A DNA stretch of 64,000 nt, from the NCBI GenBank assembly GCA_945910005.1, contig OX246741.1, positions 12,374,390 to 12,438,389 on the forward strand, read 5' to 3'. The stretch is from Isoperla grammatica. Its lineage: Eukaryota; Arthropoda; Insecta; Plecoptera; Perlodidae. Both the position numbers and the translations under genes were made by a program. Shown piece by piece: positions 13,121 to 23,316 of the stretch. Position 1 is the first letter of the stretch. The number at the start of each line of letters is the position of its first letter. The notes below the pieces were generated by a model, which saw only the letters and a list, made by a program, of their open reading frames with translations, was not told where the DNA came from and did no database searches.

Positions 13121-14685
13121 GTGGTGGACAGGGCCGTCTTAATATGTTTTTTGCACATAGGCCCGATACAAAATGCCGCCCCCCCCCCCCCCCCCCAACA
13201 CTCAATGGCAACAATAACAACAACACCATTACAAACTTGTATACGATGATGGGCAATAAGAACACATTTTATTTATTTATGCTAAATATATTTGTCACAC
13301 ATTTGTCTCCATCGCCGAGTCTGCAATCTCTCAAAGGTTTCATCCTGAATTTGTTTCTGGCAAATCGTTCAATGACTGTGTGGAAGCATAATATTGTTTT
13401 TGTTTATTTAATATTGTAATAATATTACAATACAATAATACATTACAATAATATTATTATTGTTTTTAATATAGTACTGTGTTTCACATTCAATGGACAA
13501 CAAAAAAAAGGTACAAGAAAAAAAATCCAAATGTGTAATGTACAAAAAGAGGAAAATAAATAAATAAAAATAAAAATAAAAATAAATAAAACATTGATAA
13601 GTTTTCGCGTTCTGCGATTCTTGCGTATCTTCAGTGTATTCCCGAAATCCATCTATATTGTCTCCGGTTTCTTTACCGCTATTTTTGCCACTATCTGATG
13701 AACACGCAACTGAGCTTGCTCAGTGTATTCTCGGATTTTTTTTAACAAAAAATGATTTACTTTTCGGTATTCTTTTCAACAATGGCTCTGCCTCGTCAAT
13801 CTTTTCTTTATCGGGTTTCTTATACTAGGCTCCACTTAATCTAACTCTAGGCTTTACATTCGACATAATTACAATAACGAACGTGACAAAATTGTTAATA
13901 TAGTTTGTTGTACTTCACTTCACTTACTGTCATTATTAAGTCACATTAACACACTTGATAAAGAGTTACAGAAAAACACACATTTTATAGCACACGCCTG
14001 GCATAAACCAGTTTACCCTACGAATAATCACTACGAAAGTGCAGAAAATCGAACCTTTCCTTACGAAGTTGAAATCTTGACTGATTTCAAAACGCCAGAA
14101 GAAAACTATAACATCCGAAAAGCATTTTGTTTACAGATTTACTTGCGGGATAGTGCATTGTGGTTTGATGCTGTTCCGAGAAGCACAGACTGAGAAATGA
14201 TTTGTTGGACTGAACGCTTTTGTAATTTGTAACATCTCAAGATGAAAGCATGTTTTGGCTAATAAGTCTCCACATGCTTGCTACAAAGAACACTACAATA
14301 CTTTTCAAAATGAATTACCAAATTCTAGGAAAGGTCAGGCAAAAACTCCATTCGGCTTATTATTCCCCCTGCCATTTCTTAACACTACCCCTTCCTCATT
14401 GTCATTGTCACCCAACTCTCTTATCCGAATTAGACTCGTCAACCACAAAAAGGGCATACAAATATACAAGTCATTTTTTGTGAACGCTCAGGTGAGAAAT
14501 TGAGATATTGGCTATGACATTTTGTGTTCGAAAAAAGTAAAATATAAACGATTTTTACTTCTTGAATATCAATAAATTGGTTGATTGATAACATACAAAT
14601 TTCCAATAAATTTGCCGCCCCTGGAAAGTGCCGCCCTAGGCCCGGGCCTCGTGTGCCTATGGGGTAAGGTGGGCCTGGTGGTGGA
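13121..14685. mobile_element. hAT transposon, internally deleted, with target-site duplications
   Basis: The element proper is 13129-14677. It begins CAGGGCCGTCTTAATATG and ends (reverse complement) CAGGCCCACCTTACCCCATA. The terminal repeats then share a GGCCC...TGCCGCCCC block. It is flanked by a perfect 8-bp direct repeat GTGGTGGA (13121-13128 and 14678-14685). CAGGG ends and an 8-bp duplication are hallmarks of the hAT superfamily. It contains only remnants of transposase on the minus strand, so it is non-autonomous. A poly-C run sits inside the left end (about 13181-13196). Confidence 0.88.
13600..13866 (-). pseudogene. hAT transposase N-terminal remnant
   Basis: Minus-strand reading from an ATG at 13866 gives MSNVKPRVRLSGA, then a stop, then a basic stretch including EAEPLLKRIPKSKSFF. 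This resembles the conserved N-terminus of hAT transposases and related ZMYM-type proteins (KPR-LSGA ... LLKKIPK-SFF). At least two in-frame stops break it, and the catalytic and dimerisation domains are absent. A short minus-strand stretch at about 13322-13395 (ERFARNKFRMKP) looks like the C-terminal end of the same protein. Confidence 0.55.
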
Positions 14686-14999
14686 TATAGCGCACTGGAA
14701 CAAAGGAACGCAAATGTGCCTGCCTGAAGGCACAACGCAGAACAAAGAAACGAACCTATGCACTTTGTTTCAGGTTTCGCAGTGTATACATTGCTTGTTT
14801 GTTGCAGTTTTGTATGCATTTCTATAATACCTATATACATATAGCCTATATATATATTGTTATTTATTTATTATTTAAATTCGTATTGTGAAATTATGAA
14901 GAATTGGCTTGTAAGCATTGTATAAACTAATAAAAACATGCAATAAACTTTTAAATGGGACAAAAATTGGATCTGAATACTTTTCCTATATACAAATTA
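14686..14999. other. spacer between hAT element and LINE
   Basis: AT-rich with TATATATA tracts; nothing else recognised. Confidence 0.4.
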
Positions 15000-15001
15000 A
15001 G

Positions 15002-16467
15002 GGGCAGACAGAAGCTTTCTTTCTCATAGTAACCCTACCATGACTGCAGCTTTCCAACTTATCCATAAGATAAACCAATCATTGGAAGACAAGGAGGTTG
15101 TAGGAACAGTCATGTGTGACCTTTCCAAAGCATTTGACACGCTAAATCACAAAATCCTCATGGAAAAATTGAATTATTATGGGATTAGAGGGGTAACAGG
15201 ATCTTGGGTTCAATCATACATTTCCGATCGCAAACAAAGAGTAGTCATAGGAACTGAGGGCACATCCTCTGATTGGAAGCCTATCACAGCTGGTGTCCCC
15301 CAGGGGTCAAATTTAGGTCCTATTTTTTTTAACTTATATATAAATGATTTGGCGGTTAATCTAGATGGGGAATGTAAAGCTATTCTTTTTGCTGATGACA
15401 CCAGCGTGGTAATTACAGCAAAAGACATACATGAATTATTGATCAAAATAGAAGTCATCCTCAAAGAATTGGATTCATGGTTCACTGTGAATAAGATGAA
15501 ATTAAATTGCTCAAAAACCCAGCTCATGAGCTTCCAAATCAGAGGAGAGCAAGTCAACTATACAATCACTCATAATGGCATATCCATTGAGATAGTGGAT
15601 CGTAGCAGGTTTCTTGGCCTTACACTCGACTATAAGTTGAAATGGCTGTCTCATATTGAGGGCTTGTGTAAGCGTCTCAGCAGCTCATGCTTTATGATTC
15701 GGACATTAGCCTCGCAATGTGACAGGGAAACTACAAAGATGGTTTACTATGCAAATGTACATTCGTTAATTTCGTATGGTATATTATTCTGGGGTGCCAC
15801 CACACATGTCACAAAAGTATTCACTTTACAAAAAAGGGCACTGAGGTACATGATGCACCTGGGAGTGAGGGACTCATGTCGTCCATATTTTAAGGAATTG
15901 AAGATTTTAACAGTAACCTGCTTGTACATACTAGAGATCATCATGTTTGTGCATGACTTTCCAAAATACTTTCATACGAATGAAAGGATTCACAGTTTCA
16001 GTACAAGAGGTAAACTCAACCTGCATCAGGTGGGCCATAGACTCAAATTGTTAGACAGTGATCCGGTCCATATGGGTGTGAAAGTGTTTAATAAACTACC
16101 ACATGCCATTAAACAAGTTATGTACACTACCAGCAGAGACGTATTTAAGCTATTAGTAAAAAAGCATTTGCTAGAAAATAGTTTTTATACCTTGACAGAA
16201 TTTTTTAATCATGTGTAAATATGTACCATGCTGCAGCTCAAGTATTATTAGTTCTTTAGTCACTTTAGGATTTTTCTTTACATATTTTAAGTTTTAAGTA
16301 GTCATAACTAGTATCAATGTACATTGGTAAAGCAATGGAATGTATGTATATTTAGTGTTTAAGACAACTATGACAACTTCAAAAACTCGCATACCATTAA
16401 CTTGTGTATATGCAATTGAGTGTATAAAAGAAGGCTATTCAAATAAATAAAAAAAAAAAATAAATAA
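15002..16467 (+). mobile_element. 5'-truncated LINE (Jockey/CR1-like) with A-rich tail
   Basis: A reverse transcriptase coding segment (15040-16218) is followed by about 220 bp of 3' UTR and an A-rich tail (AAATAAATAAAAAAAAAAAA, 16440-16467). In the RT frame, codons upstream of 15040 continue open back to a stop near 15000. The 5' half of ORF2 (endonuclease) and ORF1 are absent, which is the usual result of incomplete reverse transcription. No target duplication was identified. Confidence 0.85.
15040..16218 (+). CDS. LINE reverse transcriptase, C-terminal part of ORF2
   Basis: 392 codons without a break. RT palm motifs are intact: motif A CDLSKAFDTLNH (residues 26-37), motif B GVPQGSNLGPIFFNLYINDL (85-104), motif C FADDT (117-121), then the LNCSKTQ region (about 150). 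The C-terminal tail has the GVKVFNKLPH block seen in Jockey/CR1-group elements, and similar blocks occur in relics at 19981 and 20184. The protein lacks the endonuclease and fingers, so it is not expected to be active. The open frame suggests recent insertion. The assigned ATG is only the first Met in the truncated frame. Confidence 0.85.
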   Translation: MTAAFQLIHKINQSLEDKEVVGTVMCDLSKAFDTLNHKILMEKLNYYGIRGVTGSWVQSYISDRKQRVVIGTEGTSSDWKPITAGVPQGSNLGPIFFNLYINDLAVNLDGECKAILFADDTSVVITAKDIHELLIKIEVILKELDSWFTVNKMKLNCSKTQLMSFQIRGEQVNYTITHNGISIEIVDRSRFLGLTLDYKLKWLSHIEGLCKRLSSSCFMIRTLASQCDRETTKMVYYANVHSLISYGILFWGATTHVTKVFTLQKRALRYMMHLGVRDSCRPYFKELKILTVTCLYILEIIMFVHDFPKYFHTNERIHSFSTRGKLNLHQVGHRLKLLDSDPVHMGVKVFNKLPHAIKQVMYTTSRDVFKLLVKKHLLENSFYTLTEFFNHV

Positions 16468-17282
16468 ACATATTATCTGCACTTGACTTGATTAATCATC
16501 TGTGGATTTATTTCTTGTCCAATATGGTTGCCAAGCCAATGTTATTGCTCATCAACATTTTTAGTGTACTGTAGGCCTATATTTAACATATGTACAGTTA
16601 GGGTTAAGCAGGTGCAGAGTGCTGCAAGAGTGCAAGGCGGGGAGGGGGGGATTAGTGGGTACTTAGGTCACAAAAATTGCCTCAAATGTGAAGAAGAATG
16701 TGCAAGCTGGAAGAGGACAGATGATAGTTTTAAATTGTAATACTTCATAGTAATATAGCAGGCAAACGGCAAGAAATAAATTTTAATGTAAGCAGGCACC
16801 TATTGTAAGGTGAATCCAAAGTTCTGATTAATTATTTATAATAGTAGGTACTAGGTAGTCCTTTTACATCGGTTTGAATCGACTTCTTCTGTCCTACCTA
16901 CCCTGGCCATGTTTTGTGACAGTACATTTTGTATTTAACATTTTTCAAAACATGTGACTACTGTAGTTCCACTGGATGAATACGTTGTCTTGATTTGATG
17001 TTTCCAACGTATGCCTAATACCTATACACAAAAGTAACTGAAGGATCATCGATTTTGGCTGAGACCTGAAGGCGAGATTCAAAAAAACAAACCTGAGCAC
17101 ACATCTTACAGTTGATGATGTGTGATAAATAAATGTTTAACTTTCCTCAAGACTTTCTTCTTTTAGGTATTAAATACTGTACTTAGGATACTAAATATAA
17201 CTGGGATTGATGTTACCTAGAGTTGTTTTTTGTTTATAATGATGTGCTAACACTTTGAGAATACGTTCAGAGTCGTAAAACT
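16468..17282. other. spacer downstream of COQ3
   Basis: Mostly unique AT-rich sequence; part is probably the COQ3 3' UTR (read leftward). A short purine-rich G tract lies near 16640. No gene recognised. Confidence 0.4.
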
Positions 17283-19601
17283 TTAGGGATCCTTCTTCTT
17301 CACAGCTTGAAGTGCGTAGTTGATCGCAGTATTTGGAAACCAGTACCATTCATTGGCTAAGAAATTATAAAACATACCATGGACTAGTGTTGTTGAGCAT
17401 TGATCTGTAAGAAGACAATTTATAGAAATTAAAACAAATAAGAGCAGATATCATAACAGGCCTGTGACAGTACTAGTGCATGTAGACGATTTGGTTTTAA
17501 GGTTAATATTCAAGAACAAAATGTAATTTTCTATTTTGATTTTTGATTTTTGAATGATGAAAACATTAATTTCATGCACACAATGCGTCGAAATAAGTGT
17601 GTAAACTGAGCTTTAATGAGACAGATAGTATACTTATTAGGCCTACTTACGTTTCTCTAGTAAGATCTGCGATTCTTTGGGAGAAATGAACTTGTTCCAA
17701 TCGTGTGTCCCCTGAGGCAAAAGTTTTAGAATGTATTCGGCGGCAATGATTCCGCCCATCCAGGAGGGAAACGTTCTGTTTAAAGTTGTTAAAAAGAAAG
17801 AACCCCCCGGCTTTAAGGTTGCGACACAGGCCGAAATGAACAAGTCCTTTTCGGTGATGTGTTCCAAAACTTCCGAAGCGATAACAGCGTCGTAATATTC
17901 TTCGTGCGTCTCGGCGTGGTCCTCGATTGTATTCTTGACATATTGAATCTTATCGGTCAAGCACGGATCTTGGCTGGCATGAATTCGAGCCGTTTCAATC
18001 AACTCGTGGCTTGCGTCGACTCCCGTTACGTTTGCTCCTATTCTTGCCAGAGCTTCGGTAAGTATGCCCCCGCCACATCCCACATCCAAAATCTTTAGTC
18101 CACACAGTGGATGTGGAGTGTCGACAGCTTTAACATCCACACCACCAGTGTTTATGAGGCCATCTCGAACTAACGGTATTCTACAGGAAGGAAACAAAGA
18201 TCTCAAGCCTGTGAATGAAACAATTTAACAACACCTCCCAATCTGGGCTAATTAGGCTATACTGTAATAACAAGCAAGAATAGTCTGTACAATACACGAT
18301 ACTGCGAATTGGTAAATAATGCAGGCATATCTAATACAAACAAAAAACGACACATCGACCCACTCATTGGGTTTGAAACCCAATGCACTCGTATACCACC
18401 TATAAGTTAGGCCTACAAGTCAGTAGGAGGAGGTTACTGGTCATGGTAATTGTACAGTATCGCTGATCGAGTTTCGTACTCACTTTTTTTCGTGAGATGT
18501 CAGGCAGCTAGGCCAAGATCAACCCTGGTACAATAACCCCCCCCCCCCCCCTAACCGATTTGCGCTCGAAAGTGACTTACTGAGGTTAGGGGGGGTTATT
18601 GTATTTGGTCGATCTTGACCTAGCTGGCTGACATCCCACGAAAAGTGAGTACGAAACGCGATCAGCTATACTGTACAATTACCCTGGTCATTTGTTATTT
18701 TGATTACACATGTTATCATAGCCTAAATTTAATATATAATATAAAATACAGGTAATTATCGGCCATTACGGTCCACGCCATTTACTCGGGGTTTAGGCTA
18801 TAACAAATCTCGAAGCTTTAGATGTTATCCAGGCATTAGTGATGTAGGCCTATCCATGTTTTATTTATCACAAAATTTAGCTGAAGTAGGTCTAGGCCTA
18901 GGCCTATGAGGTATACCCGTAAAATATTTTTACTCTGAAATTCGATGATCAATCTCGTTGATAACATGGCATAGGCCTACATGACTAAGCCCCCGTTCTG
19001 AAGGCCTACCAATGTAAAAGGTAATTGGAGAGGTTAGATTTGCACCCGAAAGTGACTTTGCCCAGCTACCTGACATCCCACGAAAGTTAGGATTTCAAGT
19101 TAGACCTAGGATTTCAAACCCAATGGCCTAGGCTAGGCCTAGGCGAAGGTAATCATCTTAGTATCCTTGGGCCTAGGCCCTAGGCTAGGCTAGGCCTAGG
19201 CCTACGCGGTCTACTGTCGCAGGTTTTGCGGTGACGTCGACAAACGTACCTCAATTTATTCATAGAATGAAGCGCTTTCATCTCCCCTTTTTCATTCCAC
19301 CATATTTTTGACAATTTGCTGTGCTGCTGGATTTCATGATCGTCAACAGTCGCACCTTGCCGATTGTGATGGCCGTCGTCCTTCTTGACAGTCATACAAG
19401 TACTATAACACGAAAATGGGATGTCACTTTGAAGTACCATTAACTAGATCATCAAAACAATGAATACTTTACATTAAAATCATACGATTACCTTAATCTC
19501 CTTGTAAATCGAGGTGGGCCCAAACCTAAACAAGGACACCATAACCACACTTTTCTTAACACCATTCTAGTCCAAGTCCAAACAATGGAAAGTATTTGCA
19601 T
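17283..19601 (-). CDS. COQ3: ubiquinone biosynthesis O-methyltransferase
   Basis: SAM-dependent O-methyltransferase performing both O-methylations of coenzyme Q synthesis, on the matrix side of the mitochondrial inner membrane within the CoQ synthome. Four exons (minus): 19601-19492, 19402-19250, 18180-17651, 17404-17283. Splice sites are consensus, phases close, and the total is 915 bp (304 aa; human 369). Diagnostic blocks: ATVDDHEI...SKIWWNEKGEMKALHSMN before the fold, SAM motif I LDVGCGGGILTEAL (about residue 119), VIASEVLEHI, LKPGGSFFLTTLN, GTHDWNKFISP, and a last exon reading HGMFYN...WYW...NTAINYA as in other COQ3 proteins. The start chosen gives an Arg/Trp-rich, non-acidic presequence ending RFTRRL. 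An in-frame ATG at 19670 would add 23 residues including REEE, less like a presequence. Confidence 0.95.
18445..18683. mobile_element. foldback MITE with 8-bp target duplication
   Basis: A 239-bp near-palindromic element. Arms begin GGTAATTGTACAGTA and end TACTGTACAATTACC, then continue inward through CGATCAGC, the TTTCGTACTCAC block, GATGTCAGG-CAGCTAGG and AAGATC to a loop with a C14 run. Flanked by a perfect 8-bp repeat CTGGTCAT (18437-18444 and 18684-18691). Located just upstream of COQ3 exon 3 in minus-strand order, that is, inside COQ3 intron 2. Confidence 0.85.
19019..19092. mobile_element. fragment of the same MITE family
   Basis: Matches the loop and right arm of the 18445-18683 element: AGGTTAGATTTGCACCCGAA, AGTGACTTT, then CAGCTACCTGACATCCCACG. 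The left arm is missing, so it is a truncated relic in COQ3 intron 2. Confidence 0.55.
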
Positions 19602-19670
19602 GCTGGCCGCTAGTCCGTGTTCTTCTTCTCGAGTCTTGGCAGCGGAAGTTGGCGGGAAAAAGCCGATCAA

Positions 19671-19914
19671 AACACTCCCATTTTTAATTTTAAATAAATT
19701 TTGAGTAAATTTTTAAGCAAGTGAAGAAACAAAATAAATACGTGTCATTTGAGTAATATGCTGAAATAAAAAGCAAGCACAAAAAATAAAATAAAACCTT
19801 TTGTGTTCGTCAATGATAATCCACAGGATTTTGGAAGAAATAGTAGTGTTCACCACTACAATACAAGGCAGAGAGAGGATTTACACAGCCAGTTTAGTAG
19901 GCTTAGGGCCGGTC
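19671..19914. other. COQ3 5' flank
   Basis: AT-rich upstream region of COQ3; would contain its promoter, but no motif stands out. Confidence 0.35.
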
Positions 19915-20256
19915 TTACAATCTCCTAATAAGAAAGTTATTTGTAGCAATTAACGAATAAATAGTTATTGGGGCATTGTAAAACTGGGGCTTAGGCTAGG
20001 AGAGGACGACCTTGTACACGCAGGTGTCAAAGTATTGAACCGACTGCCTGAAGGAAGTTATTTGTAGCAATTAACAAATAAATAGTTATTGGGGCATTGT
20101 AATAATAATAATAATAAATGGTCTTTATAAGGCGAAGTTAAGCTAAAAGCTTCTTTACAACTTAACCATACACTACATTTACAAACTGGGGCTTAGGCTA
20201 GGAGAGGACGACCTTGTACACGCAGGTGTCAAAGTATTTAACCGACTGCCTGAACA
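19915..20256 (+). repeat. duplicated chimera of MITE fragment and LINE ORF2 tail
   Basis: A unit made of a MITE end (AGGGCCGGTCTTACAATCTC ... GTTATTGGGGCATTGTAA) joined to a LINE reverse-transcriptase tail (reading LVHAGVKV.NRLPE at about 19985-20052) is repeated at 20055-20256. In the second copy about 85 bp has been inserted between the two parts: (AAT)n followed by a fragment that, reversed, resembles a LINE/SINE 3' end with an (ATT)n tail. Confidence 0.6.
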
Positions 20257-21058
20257 AAACTAAAGCTGTTATGTTACGCCACAGTTGGCGTCGTACTCTC
20301 TGGAGTTTAATAAAAGCATAAAAAAAAAAAAAATATTGGGGAAAGTTGTTTTAAGAATGAGCTCAAGGCCTGGCTTATGGATCAAGAATTTTATTCACCG
20401 ACATAATTCTATGGTCTTAAAGATAAAGATTAATATTTTTGCTTCTTCCTTTTATTCGTATTATACTTTTTCTTTGAACGCTAACCAATAGCTAACCCGG
20501 ACGCATGAAGAGCATACGAAAAAGAGGACATGTCCGGGTTTTATCGGACAAATGGCAACCCTAGCCTGCAAGCAGCTCGGATAACACGGAGTCTGGGTTA
20601 ATTGGAGCTCGGATAATCGAGGTCTTACAGTAAGTGCTAAAGTGCCAAGAGGTAATCGTCATTCCATCTAAATTGCATACAAGGAGTAGGATCCACATGA
20701 ACAATAATATGCACAAACATAGTCAAAAGTGTTGTAGGTAATTTATTCAATTCAGTGTATATAATTTTTTTATTATAACAGTAAAACACATGATAGACAC
20801 ATCAAACAAATTTAACATAAATTGTATGTACAGTACCTGGTATGTAACTGGTAAAGGTTAGTTGGTAAATAAATACACAATACATAATATTGTATTACCC
20901 AGGTAATTATGATTAGTTTATGAGTAAGGTACGTTGATGACTGATAGTAATAAATATGATACTGATGGAACTTGATACGTGACATTCCTCAAAACACCTC
21001 ACCCAAATGGAATGATAGCCCATGCTGCCCAATCGTTATTTAGTCAAGGTCGACTTCT
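20257..21058. other. EMC6 3' flank and spacer
   Basis: Holds an A13 run near 20321 after AATAAAAGCAT, probably a further retrotransposon tail, and a minus-strand AATAAA (plus-strand TTTATT at 20768-20773) that could be the EMC6 polyadenylation signal about 285 bp past its stop. No gene recognised. Confidence 0.4.
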
Positions 21059-23080
21059 TCAGTAAACATGAACCATTCCATATAAAAATGTCCAGAAGAG
21101 GATGTATGTCTGAAAGAGTTGGTTAAGGATAATCATTCAATATGACACAAAAACAATATGTTAGTCAATATAATCACTAAAATTTTCAAAGTTTAATAAC
21201 CTAAATATACTAATAACATGGTTTTAGATAGTTTCAAGATCAATTGCAGTAAAACCTTGTGCACATGACATACTTCACGATGAGCAATAAACCTTTTAAT
21301 TTCAAGTATCAACATTCCCCTAAATGGCACAAACATCTAACAAACTGATGAGATGAAATACCTTGGCATTATCCTTAACAAAAAAATAATCAGTAAGCTA
21401 CACTTTGAAAAGGCAGCAGAAAAGGGTAAAAAACGACTGCGTCTAATGCAAAGGGCCTGTGGCGTTTCCTAAACTGCCAAAATAGATACCAGGTGGCGCT
21501 GACGTATAGGCCTACTATCTACGTCAGATCAGGCATCAAATATGGCACCAAAATCTTCCCTGCTGACCAATGAATCAATGATGTGAGAAGAAAAAACAAA
21601 ATAGAAAATGCAGAAGAAAAAGACAACACAAATGATTTTTTTAAAAGTTCTTAAAAGGATACAAAAAGACCTCCGAAGAACCCGTTTGTCAGAAGTGACT
21701 GCCGACTGATGAAATATTTCTTCCAATGTGATCCAGCTTTGAACAGAATGAGACACTGAAACAAAATATGGTCAACACTGAGACAATGTGTAAGCCTACA
21801 TAATATACATACGGTAATGTACACAATCGGTACTGCATAGTATGTAGTCTTACAGTTACAAGTAGGCCTAATCTATTATTTCTAAGGAACTCTAAACAAT
21901 AATTAGAGCAGGGTGAAATTATTAAATATCAGTAGGGTACACACATTTTCAAGCATTTTTTGAAGATTATCTGTACCGGTAGACCTTGATCAAGTCTAGC
22001 GGCTAGCCCCATATGATCCCAAATTCTTAAAAGTACATTGTCGTTTTAAAACTAAGAAAACACATTTTTTTAAACTCATATGTAATTTTGGAGCATTTTT
22101 AGAACTTTTTAAGATTCAGAAGAATTACTTTAAATGGTAATTTGGTACCTACACACTATTAGTAGTTGTAAGGAAGAGTAATCAGATCGAATTAGATAGG
22201 GGCCAGGCATACAGGTCCACAACACGCTTACCCAAAGGCCAACAACAGCAAAGACGTAGAAACCAAACCCGTAGAACCCAGTGAGTCCGAGTATCCCTGC
22301 AGTACCACCAGAGAGTGCAGCCATAGATGTCCGACAATATTCAACGACACCTGAATTGTTTCTTACAGCAGCTTCGCTGTAAGCCACAATCTCTGTAAAA
22401 TTAATAACAATAATGAAGTAGGCATAAGCATATACTCGAGATCAAGGCTTAGCTTAAGCTAAGCCCTAGCATGATTATGCTAGATGCTAGGGCTAGGTTA
22501 GCCTACGACTAAAACTGAGTTGAGGGATCTTTGTCTCTATGCATAGGCCTAGGTAGGACTATGTCTGTATCGTATCTAGGCTAGGGGCCTAGGCCTAATT
22601 AATAGTTACATAGTTCTCAATATTTGTTAAAATGTGATTGCCGGGTGTAGGCTAGGCCTAGGAGCCATTTTTCGACAAGTAGTTTTGACAAGGTCCTAGG
22701 GCAGGATTTCCTAGCCTAGGCTAGGCCTAGCTAATGAAAATGGGCCCTAACCTAAAAATGGTAGGCCTATCTTTGAACTCTCATATTAGCATCTAGCCTA
22801 ATTTCTGGTACTCTCGGCAACGTCTAAATTAAGTTTATTTTGGTATGCTAGGCCCTAAGCTAGGAAAAAGCCTTGGAAAGGCCTAGAAAGGGTGTAACCT
22901 AACCTAAATACAAGACGAAGTATTTGACAAGATGTGCTAGGAATAAGGCCAACTAAGCTGTATTTACCAGCATTTAACAATCTTGCACTCGATGAGAAAG
23001 ATGTAACGTAAGTTGAAGATATGTAAAGGCTTCTTACCTCCAGATTTGTCTAATTTCGTTTTAACTCTTCCAGTTGCCAT
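21059..23080 (-). CDS. EMC6: ER membrane protein complex subunit 6
   Basis: Small multi-pass subunit of the EMC, which inserts tail-anchored and multipass proteins into the ER membrane. Four exons (minus): 23080-23038, 22392-22232, 21755-21663, 21109-21059. Splice sites and phases agree and the total is 348 bp (115 aa; human 110). Conserved blocks: [66 protein letters not shown] with the C-terminal HVY identical to human. Three hydrophobic segments are visible. Head-to-head with CCT8, 236 bp between ATGs. Intron 3 carries a LINE relic. Confidence 0.95.
21340..21575 (+). pseudogene. LINE reverse transcriptase relic
   Basis: Plus-strand reading gives [14 protein letters not shown]...[14 protein letters not shown], the KYLGI...L.F..HI region after the RT active site, then a stop. 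After a frameshift, [15 protein letters not shown] resembles the Y..YVRP.L.YG block of the same proteins. It lies inside EMC6 intron 3, antisense to the gene, and its reading frame is broken. Confidence 0.6.
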
Positions 23081-23316
23081 GTTTGATGTTAATTTGTACG
23101 CCTGGGAAGTGTGAATCTGGCAGCAGGCTCCGATACACGTCGGTCAGGTAGTGTAGTCCGCTGTTTCAACAACACACAGCCTTCCCAAAAGGCTAGGTCT
23201 ATCTACTTTGATGTTTTTAAGGCGGTGACCCGTGATGCGTGATTGCTTTTTGTGCTTGGTGTGTCCAGTTTGGTTGTGTATCGTGAATTATTTATCGTGT
23301 TAAAAACTAGAATAAA
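23081..23316. promoter_or_regulatory. shared promoter interval, EMC6 / CCT8
   Basis: 236 bp separate the divergent start codons. No clear TATA box; typical of housekeeping bidirectional promoters. Both products act in protein biogenesis, so co-regulation is plausible but unproven. Confidence 0.5.
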
